NCBI GenBank assembly: GCA_030540715.1
Contig: JAUNVQ010000015.1
Coordinates: 1-64,000 of the forward strand
DNA from: Actinomycetaceae bacterium
GTDB lineage: Bacteria; Actinomycetota; Actinomycetes; Actinomycetales; Actinomycetaceae
Length of the DNA: 64,000 nt
Direction: 5' to 3'
Shown here: piece by piece, positions 8,062-17,329 of the stretch
Layout: each line of letters starts with the position of its first letter
Numbering within the stretch: position 1 is the stretch's first letter
Translations under genes and position numbers: made by a program
The notes under the pieces: generated by a model
The model's database searches: none
What the model was told of the DNA's origin: nothing
The model's input: only the letters and a program-made list of their open reading frames with translations

Positions 8062-9705
8062 CTATCCTATTCCCGGCATCAAACCGAAACTTGCCAAGCC
8101 AGTAAGGACGCTAAGAATAATCAGTAAGCCGATTGAAATGGGGCCGACTTTGCGTAGAAGCAAGGGCTCGGAGTTTAACTGTCCAACTGCACCCGATACA
8201 ATCGCAAGATTTTGAGGGCTGACAATTTTGCCAAGGCCCCCACCGATGGTATTGGAAGCTAGCAGAATATTCGGATCAACATGAACCTGGGCAGCGGCGG
8301 TAGCCTGAAGCTTGGCAAAGAGAGCGTTAGCGCTGGTAGCTGAGCCTGCAACAGCTGTACCAAGCCAACCCAACACGGGGGAAACGAAGGCAAAACCAGC
8401 ACCGGCTCCAGCCATCCACTCACCAATGGAGACGGTTTGTCCCGACAGGTTCATAACGTAGGCGAGGCCCATCACAACGGCGATGGTAAGAATCGCAATA
8501 CGTAGTTCCACAATGGTTGCTATGAGTGTGGAAAAGCCTTGTTTGACACTGAAGGGGAAAAGATTGTTGCTAGAGGTAGAGGCATAGACGAAGGTAACGA
8601 CTATGGCGGTCAGTGCCAGCAGTGTTCCAGGGCTCGACAGCCACTGTAAAGTAAATAGTGTGGCGTTGGTAGCTTCACCAGCTGTATTTACCAGATGTCC
8701 ATGGAGGCCTGGCCAGCCAAATTTGAGATCGGTAGAAGCTAAAGCCTCTGGGATATTAATACCCAGGGTCCACAGTTTTGCTACGGCAAAAACGATGACG
8801 ACCAGCCAGTAGGGAAGCAGAGCAATAACCGCTCGAGAAACATTGATGCTTTCAGCTTTGGTACTGCGGCAGTCTTCAGGTGTCTTGGGTGACCAGACCT
8901 GCAAAACTGCCGTCAGAGCAATGAAGCCTAGTAGGGATGCCACAACAGCGGTGAGCTCGTAGCTAAAATAGGAAGCACACCACAGGTGGCCTAACGCTGT
9001 AACAAATCCTGAGACTAATGCTGCCGGCCACAACTGTTTCATGCCGCGCAAACCATCAAGAATAACAAGAAGAATCAGAGGAACGATAGCGCCGATATAA
9101 GGGGTAAGGTGTCCCATAACCCAGGCAACTTCTGTTGGTTGGGTTCCACCCAGTTTACCGGCGGTGGTTACAGGGATTGCCATGGCACCAAAACCAACGT
9201 TGATGGCATTACCAACAATGGTTGCTAATGCTGCTTTAATGGGATTGATGCCGATTGTCACAAGCATTGCGCCAACGATGGCAACGGGAGCGCCAAACCC
9301 GGCTAAGCCTTCCAAAAGGCCACAAAAACTAAAGGCGATCAACAGTCCCTGTGCACGCTGGTCGCCTTTACCAACAACGTTGAAAGCAGCGCGGACATCG
9401 GCAGATCGGCCAGATTTTTCTGTGAGATTGTACAGCCACACCGCAGCAATAATGATGTAAAGAATAGGGAAGAAGCCAAATGCTATACCTTGGCTTGCTG
9501 AAAGAAGCGCCAGCGTGGTGGGCATCTTAAAGCCAAAGATGGCAACAGCTAGTGCAACAAGTAAAGAGATGATTGCGCACCAGTGTGTTTTAATTTTGAA
9601 TACTCCCAGCAGCACAAAAAATACAGCAAGTGGAAGAATTCCGGAAAGAGCAGACAGGAAAAGTGAGCCAGCAACCGGATCAGTTGTCGGAGTAAAAGTT
9701 GTCAT
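8062..9705 (-). CDS. lctP: L-lactate permease
   Basis: A 547-residue polytopic membrane protein of the LctP family that imports lactate with protons. At least 12 hydrophobic segments can be traced. Family stretches include LEGLAGFGAPVAIVGAML near residue 130 and, late in the protein, SATSANALFAKLQ and IVSPQNLAIVSGAVG. The ATG is preceded by AAGGATGAATAA, an acceptable ribosome site. The gene order lctP-lutA-lutB-lutC on one strand makes a complete lactate uptake and oxidation operon. Confidence 0.95.
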   Translation of the reverse strand: MTTFTPTTDPVAGSLFLSALSGILPLAVFFVLLGVFKIKTHWCAIISLLVALAVAIFGFKMPTTLALLSASQGIAFGFFPILYIIIAAVWLYNLTEKSGRSADVRAAFNVVGKGDQRAQGLLIAFSFCGLLEGLAGFGAPVAIVGAMLVTIGINPIKAALATIVGNAINVGFGAMAIPVTTAGKLGGTQPTEVAWVMGHLTPYIGAIVPLILLVILDGLRGMKQLWPAALVSGFVTALGHLWCASYFSYELTAVVASLLGFIALTAVLQVWSPKTPEDCRSTKAESINVSRAVIALLPYWLVVIVFAVAKLWTLGINIPEALASTDLKFGWPGLHGHLVNTAGEATNATLFTLQWLSSPGTLLALTAIVVTFVYASTSSNNLFPFSVKQGFSTLIATIVELRIAILTIAVVMGLAYVMNLSGQTVSIGEWMAGAGAGFAFVSPVLGWLGTAVAGSATSANALFAKLQATAAAQVHVDPNILLASNTIGGGLGKIVSPQNLAIVSGAVGQLNSEPLLLRKVGPISIGLLIILSVLTGLASFGLMPGIG

Positions 9706-10086
9706 TTATTCATCCTTAAGATGAGTTGGTATAAATGTTGGTGTCATCGAGATCTGTCGTTGATCTTGTCTATGTACATCATTAAAACTCAGCATTGAGA
9801 ACCCAGTTCAATAACAGACCACCCCTTTACGATAATCTGAATTTTCTTATTTCTCTAAATAATGTCTTTTAGGGGTGATGCTAAGTTAGCCACATATTAA
9901 TGAACAGGAGAAATAGAAAATACTACTGTTGAGGAGCGAAGTTCAAATGACGTAATTAAGTAACATTTGTGTGTCCTAATAGAGGAAAGTATGAAAATGT
10001 TCAATGTATTGAATATGCGGTTTCGTTGTCACGAAGAGAAGATTTTTTCAAAAGTAGTGGTGAATAACCGTACGAATATCTTAGCG
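9706..10086. other. A/T-rich intergenic region upstream of lctP
   Basis: 381 bases that should contain the lctP promoter and operators. CACCCCT (9820-9826) and AGGGGTG (9871-9877) form a perfect but widely spaced inverted repeat flanking a very A/T-rich core. I could not assign a regulator. A possible short gene at the right end is listed separately. Confidence 0.4.
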
Positions 10087-10095
10087 TTACATTAG
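9991..10095 (+). CDS. Possible 34-residue small protein
   Basis: An ATG preceded by AGAGGAAAGT opens a 34-codon frame beginning MKMFNVLNMRFRCHEEK and ending at TAG (10093-10095). It overlaps the end of the convergent aldehyde-dehydrogenase-like gene by nine bases. Apart from the ribosome site there is no evidence that it is translated. I recognise no family. Confidence 0.22.
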   Translation: MKMFNVLNMRFRCHEEKIFSKVVVNNRTNILALH

Positions 10096-11652
10096 ACCAA
10101 AAAGTCTTCGTATGAAGGTGAAGTTTAGTAGCAATGTTGCTAACGTTTCGTAGCGTTTCGGGGGAAGCGAATCACAGGGCTCTAGGTTGCCAAAACGTTG
10201 ATAGTTCACTGAACGAGGGTAGGTGTATTGAAGTAACCCTTCTTCACCGAAACGAATACCATTACCAGTGTCACGATTTGACGAAATAGAGGAATGTTTA
10301 TTGGCCCACAGATAGATAAAGGAATCATTGATGGCGATAAGACCTGCGGAACTTGAACTACTGAGTGCATCAATGACATCTTGGGAATGTGTGTACATGG
10401 TCAGCAGATGTGCATATTGACTGGATGTTAGATCTTGACAGGGTTCGTCCAAGCTGTCATAGGGCTCAACGTTGGTGACGGGACCATATGTTTCTTCTGA
10501 CCACATTAAGGCATCACGCGAAACAGAGGTAAGGACTGTGGGCTCATAAAACCACGGGCCCAAGTCGGGGCGGGCTTTTGCTCCAGTCACAACTTTTGCA
10601 CCCAAATCTAATGCATCTTGAACATGAGCTCTGCAACGGTCAAACCTGAATTGCGAATAGGTTGAGCCCAGAGTTGCCGTATGGTCAAACGATTTTCCAA
10701 TACGAACATGGTTGTAGATATGGCGTCGGAAAGCCTTGAGGAAGTCGCGATATATTGAGCGGTGAACCCAAATGCGTTCAATATTGTTTGACGAGGCCCC
10801 TCCGTGGATAAATACCGAGCGGGCTAGACAGCGCACTGCGTTATCAATATCGGCATCGTGAGCGACAACGGCCACATTTTTATGTGATAAAAACAAGGAA
10901 GAGCCAATAAAAAGTTCTGAGGCCCGTTTAGCGATATTTTCTCCATCTGCAGTGTTACCAATATAGGCAACGTGATCCACCAAGTCCAGGCATTCCACGC
11001 CTGTATCAATAGTATTACCAGGAAGGATCTGCCATAAATCTTTGGGCATCCCAGCCGCAATTGCTAATTCGCGCATTGCGTAGGAACCAAGTACCGCCTG
11101 GCTGGGGGCGTATTGAATAACGGCGTTACCAGCGGCAAAGGGCTGAAGCAAATCCATTGAAGCGTAGGAAATAGGAAAATCGCCCAGCGTAAAAAAAGCG
11201 ACAACACCAACGGGGATATTCTCGGCGTGAACAGACGATGCAATAGGCAAAATGGAGGGGCGCCGCTGTTTGCCCATGACACGTTTCGACAGGTTCGCAA
11301 CCGCAGAGGCCGCATTTCCTACTTCAATGGTTTCGTCTAGAGCGTCAATACGAGAAGCGCCTGACAAGATTTGGCTAAGAACAATCAACTTATCGCGGTG
11401 ACGCCAGGCAAGCGTAGCAAATCGACGAAAAACAAGTGCACGCCGCGAAGCAGACATGGAGATCCATTCTTTTTGAGCCGCACGTGCTTTTACAACAAGG
11501 GGTGGGATATCGTTCGCACAAGCGGTAGGAAAAGAAGCAATTTCTTTTCCACTCCACGCAGCAACAGCCCGGCCTTGTTCACCACTCAAATTGTGAGCAT
11601 AGTGAGCAAGACGTGAAATAAACTGGGAGCTATACGTTGGAGACTTCAACAC
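10087..11652 (-). CDS. Aldehyde-dehydrogenase-fold protein lacking all catalytic residues (probable pseudoenzyme)
   Basis: The 521-residue protein aligns end to end with GabD2-type succinate-semialdehyde dehydrogenases. Shared features are YIGNTADGENIAKRA in the Rossmann region, KVVTGAKARPDLGPWFYEPTVL, and SEETYGPV at 385-392. The key positions have changed. The oxyanion Asn of PWNYP is Asp158, the NAD-binding Lys of LKP is Tyr181, the general base Glu of ELGGK is Phe254, and the nucleophilic Cys of GQxC is Ser288. The frame is intact with no stops, so it is maintained rather than decayed. A non-enzymatic role, for example binding or regulation, is inferred. It stands alone between lctP and glyA. 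The GTG start is seven bases behind a TAGACT -10 element. Confidence 0.8.
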   Translation of the reverse strand: MLKSPTYSSQFISRLAHYAHNLSGEQGRAVAAWSGKEIASFPTACANDIPPLVVKARAAQKEWISMSASRRALVFRRFATLAWRHRDKLIVLSQILSGASRIDALDETIEVGNAASAVANLSKRVMGKQRRPSILPIASSVHAENIPVGVVAFFTLGDFPISYASMDLLQPFAAGNAVIQYAPSQAVLGSYAMRELAIAAGMPKDLWQILPGNTIDTGVECLDLVDHVAYIGNTADGENIAKRASELFIGSSLFLSHKNVAVVAHDADIDNAVRCLARSVFIHGGASSNNIERIWVHRSIYRDFLKAFRRHIYNHVRIGKSFDHTATLGSTYSQFRFDRCRAHVQDALDLGAKVVTGAKARPDLGPWFYEPTVLTSVSRDALMWSEETYGPVTNVEPYDSLDEPCQDLTSSQYAHLLTMYTHSQDVIDALSSSSSAGLIAINDSFIYLWANKHSSISSNRDTGNGIRFGEEGLLQYTYPRSVNYQRFGNLEPCDSLPPKRYETLATLLLNFTFIRRLFGLM

Positions 11653-11665
11653 AGCGTTTAGTCTA
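11653..11665 (-). promoter_or_regulatory. -10 element of the aldehyde-dehydrogenase-like gene, leaderless type
   Basis: On the minus strand TAGACT (11665-11660) is followed by seven bases and then the GTG at 11652. No good -35 is visible and there is no Shine-Dalgarno, so a leaderless transcript is likely. Confidence 0.45.
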
Positions 11666-11867
11666 ACATGGCTGTGCGTTGGGAAATAGAAAAAATTAAG
11701 GTATTTTCAGTATGTCTTTCATCACCCAATACTGAAAGATCTACTTACAAAATAATGGTGAATGTTCATGTGAAAGACGTGATTTTGTTAGCGTCACATC
11801 ACAGATTTAGCTGTGTTTAATGGATGGATAGATGTGGGCATTTATCAACATTGCGCTAAGCTAAAGA

Positions 11868-11985
11868 TGTATCGAAGTGCAACTGGCGTGGGCTTGTAGA
11901 TACCTAAGATGGAATACCATCGGGGAGCAATTTCGATACTGTATCAAACGATAGCTTCAGTCGCCCGCCTGGGCTGAGGCAAGGA
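11868..11985 (+). ncRNA. ZTP (ZMP) riboswitch, pfl motif
   Basis: This leader has the hallmarks of the pfl/ZTP riboswitch class. A basal helix TATCGAA (11870-11876) pairs with TTCGATA (11932-11938). Inside it lie AACTGGCG and ATCGGGGAGC. After a linker comes the second conserved domain with CCGCCTGGGC (11965-11974). The class senses the purine intermediates ZMP/ZTP, which accumulate when 10-formyl-THF is short, and raises expression of folate genes (known of the class). Here it stands directly before glyA-folD, a typical target. The Shine-Dalgarno of glyA lies about 25 bases after the conserved core. No obvious terminator is seen, so control of translation start is plausible. Confidence 0.85.
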
Positions 11986-12014
11986 CTACTGTATTACAGA
12001 TAGGATATGCCGTT

Positions 12015-13340
12015 ATGAATGACGTATCAGTTTCATCATTATCTGAGCCTATTGGCGTATATGATCCCGATGTTGCCGCTATGCTTGACGAAGAACTAGC
12101 CCGCCAGCAAGGTCAACTTGAAATGATCGCTTCGGAAAATTTTGTGCCACGCGCGGTACTGGACTGCCAGGGCTCGGTACTGACCAATAAATATGCCGAG
12201 GGATATCCTGGGCGGCGCTACTATGGTGGCTGTGAAGCTGTTGATAAGGTAGAAAGCCTTGCTATTGAGCGTGCCAAAAACGTATTTGGTGGCGATTATG
12301 TGAATGTGCAACCACATTCGGGGGCTTCGGCAAATGCGGCGCTGCTAGCTGCGGTTGCTCAAGCTGGTGATACCATTATGGGCTTGTCGTTAGATCACGG
12401 TGGACATTTGACCCACGGAATGAAACTGAACTTTTCGGGAAAGCTCTACAATGCCACTGCCTATCAAGTTGATAAAGATACATTCCGTCTTGATATGGAT
12501 CAGGTGCGCAGGGCAGCCCTTGAATATCGTCCTCGGGTGATTATTGCGGGGTGGTCAGCTTATCCACGCCATATAGATTTTGCCGCTTTCCGAGAGATCG
12601 CTGACGAGGTTGGTGCAGTATTGTGGACAGATATGGCTCATTTTGCTGGCCTTGTTGCCGCTAGACTACACCCTTCACCTGTTCCAGATTCCGATGTAGT
12701 CACTACCACTGTTCATAAAACATTGGGAGGCCCACGTTCAGGTATGATTGTGTCTTCACACGGTGAAAAATGGGCAAAGAAGCTCAATTCTGCTGTTTTT
12801 CCTGGTCAGCAAGGCGGCCCCTTGATGCATGTTATTGCAGCTAAGGCCGTTGCTATGAAATTGGCACTTAGTCAAGAGTTCAAAGAACGGCAGCGCCGCA
12901 CTATTGAAGGCGCACAGATTCTGGCTGAACGCCTTTGCGCCAAGGATGTGCGTGACTGCGGTATTACATTGTTGACGGGGGGAACAGATGTGCATTTAGT
13001 GATGGTTGACCTGCGTCACTCCTCTCTTGATGGTAAACAGGGCGAGGCTTTGATGCATGAGTGCGGTATTACGATTAACCGCAACACTGTACCGTGGGAT
13101 CCGCGCCCACCAATGACGGGTTCTGGCCTACGCATTGGGACACCTGCCTTGGCAACACGCGGTTTCGGTGCCGACGAATTCAGCGAAGTTGCTAACGTTA
13201 TTGCTGAAGCACTGGTGGGGGCATGCAACGGAAACGTTGATACCGATGCTTTACGTCTACGTACCCGCGCATTGGCGGATAAGAAACCGCTGTATGCAGG
13301 GTTGTCTTACGGTGGGCCACGCGGAACCGTGTGGGCATAA
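12015..13340 (+). CDS. glyA: Serine hydroxymethyltransferase
   Basis: GlyA interconverts serine and glycine while charging THF to 5,10-methylene-THF, the main entry to one-carbon metabolism. The 441-residue sequence shows [10 protein letters not shown] near the N-terminus, GRRYYGGCE, and the PLP-binding lysine in [14 protein letters not shown] (Lys235). It is slightly longer than the usual 415-430 because of about 15 extra N-terminal residues. Translation starts at ATG 12015 after a weak AGGAT. It is controlled by the ZTP riboswitch just upstream, and folD follows 62 bases later. Confidence 0.96.
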   Translation: MNDVSVSSLSEPIGVYDPDVAAMLDEELARQQGQLEMIASENFVPRAVLDCQGSVLTNKYAEGYPGRRYYGGCEAVDKVESLAIERAKNVFGGDYVNVQPHSGASANAALLAAVAQAGDTIMGLSLDHGGHLTHGMKLNFSGKLYNATAYQVDKDTFRLDMDQVRRAALEYRPRVIIAGWSAYPRHIDFAAFREIADEVGAVLWTDMAHFAGLVAARLHPSPVPDSDVVTTTVHKTLGGPRSGMIVSSHGEKWAKKLNSAVFPGQQGGPLMHVIAAKAVAMKLALSQEFKERQRRTIEGAQILAERLCAKDVRDCGITLLTGGTDVHLVMVDLRHSSLDGKQGEALMHECGITINRNTVPWDPRPPMTGSGLRIGTPALATRGFGADEFSEVANVIAEALVGACNGNVDTDALRLRTRALADKKPLYAGLSYGGPRGTVWA

Positions 13341-13349
13341 CGTTATGAA

Positions 13350-13373
13350 GCCCCGTGATCTGTATCGCGGGGC
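13350..13373 (+). other. Intercistronic hairpin between glyA and folD
   Basis: GCCCCG (13350-13355) and CGGGGC (13368-13373) make a six-pair G/C stem with a 12-base loop. There is no T-run after it, and a strong folD ribosome site (AAAGGAGGGTGAAAC) follows. It may stabilise or separate the two messages rather than terminate them. Confidence 0.45.
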
Positions 13374-13402
13374 AATACGTTCATAATAAAGGAGGGTGAA
13401 AC

Positions 13403-14323
13403 ATGCGGCGTAACTGGGATGGACCAGCACAGATTTTAGATGGTAAAGCTACTGCAGCTCTTATTAAAGAACAACTTGCAAAGCGTGTTGCGCAGCTGAA
13501 ACAACGTGGTATCACACCTGGGCTTGGAACAATTTTAGTAGGCGAGGATCCCGGGTCTGTTTCTTACGTCAAAGGTAAACATTGCGATTGTGCTGAAATC
13601 GGGATTAAGTCCATTCGTGAGGATCTGCCTGTTGATGCCACTTACGCTGAAGTGGAAGCAGCGGTAGACCGTTTAAATGATTTGGAAGAATGTACGGGAT
13701 ACATCGTTCAACTGCCACTTCCAGGCGGTATCGATACCAATGCAATTCTTGAGCGTATCGATCCTGCAAAAGATGCTGATGGCTTGCACCCAATGAACCT
13801 TGGACGCCTAGTATTGAAATCATCAGAACCTATTGACTCACCTTTGCCGTGTACCCCGCGCGCCTGTATCGAGTTGATGGCTCGCTACGGATTAGATCTA
13901 CACGGAAAAAATGTGACGGTCATTGGCCGCGGTATTACCGTGGGTCGTTCTATCGGCTTGCTGATGGGGCGAAAAGATATCAATGCAACTGTCACAAGCT
14001 GTCATACAGGTACACGAAGTCTTGAGAAACACTGTAAATCAGCCGATGTGATTGTGGCAGCGGCTGGTGTTGCGGGTATCGTTACCCCCGATATGGTAAA
14101 ACCTGGAGCTGTAGTCCTAGATGTCGGTGTCTCGCGTGTTGAAAATCCTGAAACTGGAAAGGCTCGTCTAGAAGGCGATGTCGCTGATGGTGTTGATCGT
14201 GTAGCATCGTGGCTGTCACCTAATCCGCAAGGTGTTGGCCCTATGACGAGGGCTCTGTTGCTGGTTAATATTGTCGAAGCAGCTGAACGAGCCGCAGGTA
14301 TCACGTCGCCAGAACTCTTCTAA
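13403..14323 (+). CDS. folD: Bifunctional methylene-THF dehydrogenase/methenyl-THF cyclohydrolase
   Basis: FolD converts 5,10-methylene-THF to 10-formyl-THF in the cytosol, the next step after GlyA. The 306-residue protein has the family's substrate motif [16 protein letters not shown] (Lys in YVKGK), [13 protein letters not shown], and the NADP-binding [13 protein letters not shown], plus [11 protein letters not shown] near the end. The usual length is about 285-300. The start is fixed by the strong Shine-Dalgarno AAGGAGGG seven bases away. With glyA it is under the ZTP riboswitch. Confidence 0.96.
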   Translation: MRRNWDGPAQILDGKATAALIKEQLAKRVAQLKQRGITPGLGTILVGEDPGSVSYVKGKHCDCAEIGIKSIREDLPVDATYAEVEAAVDRLNDLEECTGYIVQLPLPGGIDTNAILERIDPAKDADGLHPMNLGRLVLKSSEPIDSPLPCTPRACIELMARYGLDLHGKNVTVIGRGITVGRSIGLLMGRKDINATVTSCHTGTRSLEKHCKSADVIVAAAGVAGIVTPDMVKPGAVVLDVGVSRVENPETGKARLEGDVADGVDRVASWLSPNPQGVGPMTRALLLVNIVEAAERAAGITSPELF

Positions 14324-14630
14324 TTACACCCAGTGTGTTCGCTGTTTGGTGTTATTTTGTGTGGGTGGAAGTTGGGGTGATGCTGTTTTTTGGTATTTTT
14401 TGCTTGGATGGGGGTAAAATTTCTAGCCCCGAAGATGGCGTGTGGTCATTGGTGTTGGTTGTGGGGTGGCGGGGTGCGTATATACGGTATTTATCTTGAT
14501 ACCTATGATGCAGCTAGTGAGCTGTGGTTGTCGCATATTCGAGTTTGAACGCGCCGTGATTCTTATATGTCTATGTCACATTGGTTTACCAGCAGGTTTC
14601 AAGCTCTTCTAGTCAATACTTAAGGGTGTG
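14324..14630. other. G/T-skewed intergenic region between convergent genes
   Basis: 307 bases with no gene or clear terminator. Bases 14340-14480 are strongly G/T-rich on the plus strand, with several GGGG and TTTTTT runs, resembling the skewed segments near 54900 and 57150. On the minus strand this is C-rich and G-poor, which could act as a rho-utilisation site for the zinc-efflux transcript (speculative). Confidence 0.4.
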
Positions 14631-15665
14631 CTAATGATGTAGTCTCTCGTGGTCGCGATGAGTTTCAGTGTCAATCTGAATTGTTGAATGCTCTATCGAT
14701 ACTGGGAAATGCTTGGAAACGCAGTCTTGAATTTGATGTAAAATTAAAACAGAATGACCATCATGGAAACATTCATCTTCAACGGTAACATGTGCCGTTA
14801 AACTAATAACCCCTGTAGCGATAGTAGTGACATGCAAATCATGAACATCAATCACGTGATCGACAGACAAAATATGTTCACGTACCTGCCCAAGATCTAA
14901 ACCGTCAGGGGTACGTTCCATCAAGATGCGGACTGAATCGCGTAACAGCATCCAAGCACGTGGTCCCATCATAAGGGCAATAATAAGTGAGGCAACAGAA
15001 TCCCATCCGTCCCAACCACTCACCCAGGCTAAGCCTGCTGCAGTAATAACGGCAACGGAGCCCAGGGCATCGTTGGCAACTTCAAGGAAAGCGGCACGCA
15101 TATTAAGGTTTTCATTGCGGCCACCTAACAATACAACTAAAGAAATGAGATTACCTACCAGGCCAATCACACCAAACCACAGCATTGCGTGGGAGTGAAT
15201 ATGCTCGGGAAAAAAGAACCGTTCGATTGCTTTATAGAAAACAACGATGCAGATAAGAAGTAGCATTCCTGATTGAAGCATTGCTGCCACGACTTCAGCA
15301 CGCATCATGCCCCAGGTGCGTTCATCACTGCGCGGCTTTTTCATGAGATAGGCCGCAATGACGGCGATAACTAACCCGCAGGAGTCTACAAGCATGTGCC
15401 CAGCATCAGCCAGTAGTGCAAGTGAGTTAGCAACAAGTGCGCCTACGACCTCTGCTATAAAAATTGTGAAAGTAACGCCAAGGGCAATGGCTAGGCGTCC
15501 ACGTGTGGCTGGCGCATGGTGATGGTGTCCATGTCCATGGTGATGTCCACGATTGTGTTCGTGGCCGTGGGAATCATTGTGAGAATGGTCCTTTTGTGTG
15601 TGTAGTAGATTCGTTTCGCAGTCTGATGTGTGATTCCCATTGTCTAAGGGGACATTGTGAGACAT
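14631..15665 (-). CDS. Cation diffusion facilitator (zinc/cobalt efflux, CzcD/ZitB type)
   Basis: A 344-residue CDF transporter that exports Zn2+ or similar ions in exchange for protons. An N-terminal histidine-rich tail (about residues 25-55, including GHHHGHGHHHH) precedes six hydrophobic segments. The metal site residues are visible as ALLADAGHMLVD in TM2 and VANDALGSVAV in TM5. The cytoplasmic C-terminal domain includes IDVHDLHVTTI. The ATG at 15665 was chosen because AAAGG lies six bases upstream; an alternative ATG lies six codons earlier. It complements the zinc importer near the left end. Confidence 0.92.
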   Translation of the reverse strand: MSHNVPLDNGNHTSDCETNLLHTQKDHSHNDSHGHEHNRGHHHGHGHHHHAPATRGRLAIALGVTFTIFIAEVVGALVANSLALLADAGHMLVDSCGLVIAVIAAYLMKKPRSDERTWGMMRAEVVAAMLQSGMLLLICIVVFYKAIERFFFPEHIHSHAMLWFGVIGLVGNLISLVVLLGGRNENLNMRAAFLEVANDALGSVAVITAAGLAWVSGWDGWDSVASLIIALMMGPRAWMLLRDSVRILMERTPDGLDLGQVREHILSVDHVIDVHDLHVTTIATGVISLTAHVTVEDECFHDGHSVLILHQIQDCVSKHFPVSIEHSTIQIDTETHRDHERLHH

Positions 15666-15879
15666 TGGTCGCCTTTCCGTCATAGTCAGTATCGTTATTT
15701 ACTCTACTTAGAGGGGAATGCCCTGTTGACATAACTGTGAAATTATTAAGAACAGATATTGTTGTTGCAGGTAAGATACTGTTTATTGTTCTATTATGCC
15801 CTAGTAAGGTCAGAATAACAATTATTGCCATTGGGTAAGTTAATTGTTTAGGTAGTTAATAAAAAGAAAGTGGAATTAG

Positions 15880-15904
15880 TTGTAACAAAAGTATAACGTT
15901 ACAA
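15880..15904. promoter_or_regulatory. Inverted repeat, possible operator of the BMP lipoprotein gene
   Basis: TTGTAAC (15880-15886) and GTTACAA (15898-15904) are a perfect 7-bp inverted repeat separated by 11 bases, one helical turn centre to centre of about 18 bp. A possible -10 (TAAGAT, 15911-15916) lies just downstream. The spacing suits a dimeric repressor or activator; none can be named. Confidence 0.45.
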
Positions 15905-15980
15905 TAACTTTAAGATAGACGTATGGTGAAATTGTTGCAGGGTTGATGCTTGGCAACATGCAGTGAAGGGGACAATCAGG

Positions 15981-17198
15981 ATGAAAAGAAATGGACAGCG
16001 CAGGGGGCAACGCATGGGCGCCCTTCTTCTTGGTGCTGTGGTTGCAATCGGTGTAGCAGGATGTTCGCCTACCGATAAGGGAGCGCAGCCTAAAGATACG
16101 CGTTCTACATGTTTTGTGAGTAAAACAAATGGTTACCTGGAATCAACCATTGCTCAAGATTTACGTTCACATCTACAGCAGAACGTTCAAAAGAAAAAAC
16201 TGACATTAAAAAATGTTGACGATCTTGCCCAGGCCAGTAATGGACAATGTGCCACCGTAATTACCTACGGTTCGGCACTCACCAAGCAGGCAGTTAAATT
16301 TGCCAAAAAGAATCCAGCAATTCACTACGCGATTGACGGAGCGATGCAGCCACAGTCACTTCCTGAAAAACCTCAGACTGCAGATCAGACATCGTTGCCA
16401 CAAAATGTGAAGCCCTATTTAATCGATATCGAACAGGGCGGTATTGTTGCTGGTTACATTGCTGCCGGAATTACGCAGACAGGAATTGTGGGAACAGTTA
16501 TTCGCGATAAATCAGGTGAAGGTGCAGCTCAAGGCTTTGCTCAAGGGGTATCGCGTTACAACCAGCTTCACGGTACTGGTATTGAGGTTCATGGAGCCGA
16601 TAGCTCTCAGGCAACGGTGAGTAACGACATCAACACTACTGTGAAAGAACTTGTTGAAGCGAAAGCAGATATTATTATGGCAGTTGTTGGGCAAGAACAA
16701 GCATCCATTCCAGGGCTTAGCGGAAAAGCAGAAGCCTTTACTCAGGCCCTTGACGACAATAAAACAGGTATTGTCTGGGTTGGAGAAAATGGGCATGATA
16801 ACTATGACAAATACGCAGGTCAATCACTGACATCCCTGCTGATAGACACCGCCCCTGTTGCCCGGGCGCTTGTGAAAGCAATTGGTGATGACAGTTTTAA
16901 TGCAGAATTTTTTCACGGTAGTATTGCTAACAATGTAATAACACTGGCAGACTTCCATGACTACACTGCGTGGATATCTGATGAGCTGCGAAAAGAAATT
17001 GAATCGCTGCGTTCAGAGCTTACCGATGGCCAGGCAAAGCCGTTACCATCACCAAAGGCAAAATCTTCACAAGACGATACCGGCTCTAATCCTCAAAGCA
17101 CTGAAGGGGATAAAACTGAAGATGACAAAGATAAAGAAAAGAGCAACACTGAAGGTGATGATGCAGAGAAAAGTTCCGCACCTTCGCCAGTGAACTAA
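15981..17198 (+). CDS. BMP-family (PnrA-like) lipoprotein without an adjacent transporter
   Basis: The 405-residue product has a basic signal peptide ending in VAGC (lipid Cys28). It then resembles basic membrane proteins, periplasmic-binding-like proteins for purine nucleosides: GGIVAGYIAAGITQTGIVGTV matches the family's signature region after the first lobe, and AQGFAQGVSRYNQ follows. The last 55 residues are a charged, disordered tail rich in Asp, Lys and Ser. No ABC ATPase or permease gene is nearby. It may feed a distant transporter or act as a sensor. ATG 15981 is preferred over a GTG six codons upstream because GGGG precedes it. Confidence 0.8.
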   Translation: MKRNGQRRGQRMGALLLGAVVAIGVAGCSPTDKGAQPKDTRSTCFVSKTNGYLESTIAQDLRSHLQQNVQKKKLTLKNVDDLAQASNGQCATVITYGSALTKQAVKFAKKNPAIHYAIDGAMQPQSLPEKPQTADQTSLPQNVKPYLIDIEQGGIVAGYIAAGITQTGIVGTVIRDKSGEGAAQGFAQGVSRYNQLHGTGIEVHGADSSQATVSNDINTTVKELVEAKADIIMAVVGQEQASIPGLSGKAEAFTQALDDNKTGIVWVGENGHDNYDKYAGQSLTSLLIDTAPVARALVKAIGDDSFNAEFFHGSIANNVITLADFHDYTAWISDELRKEIESLRSELTDGQAKPLPSPKAKSSQDDTGSNPQSTEGDKTEDDKDKEKSNTEGDDAEKSSAPSPVN

Positions 17199-17235
17199 TT
17201 CATTATTGGCGCACACTATATCTATAAAGTGACAA

Positions 17236-17287
17236 GAGACCCCGGTGTTCCTTGGGAATTATTCTAAGGAGTATCGGGGCCTCTTTT
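17236..17287 (+). terminator. Rho-independent terminator of the BMP gene
   Basis: GAG-A-CCCCG (17236-17244) pairs with CGGGG-C-CTC (17275-17283), with further pairing of TTCCTT and AAGGAG inside, and TTTT follows at 17284-17287. It separates the plus-strand BMP gene from the convergent xthA. Confidence 0.8.
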
Positions 17288-17329
17288 GCTATTTTCTTGC
17301 AAATATCTTCTATAGCGTCGTTTCGCAAC

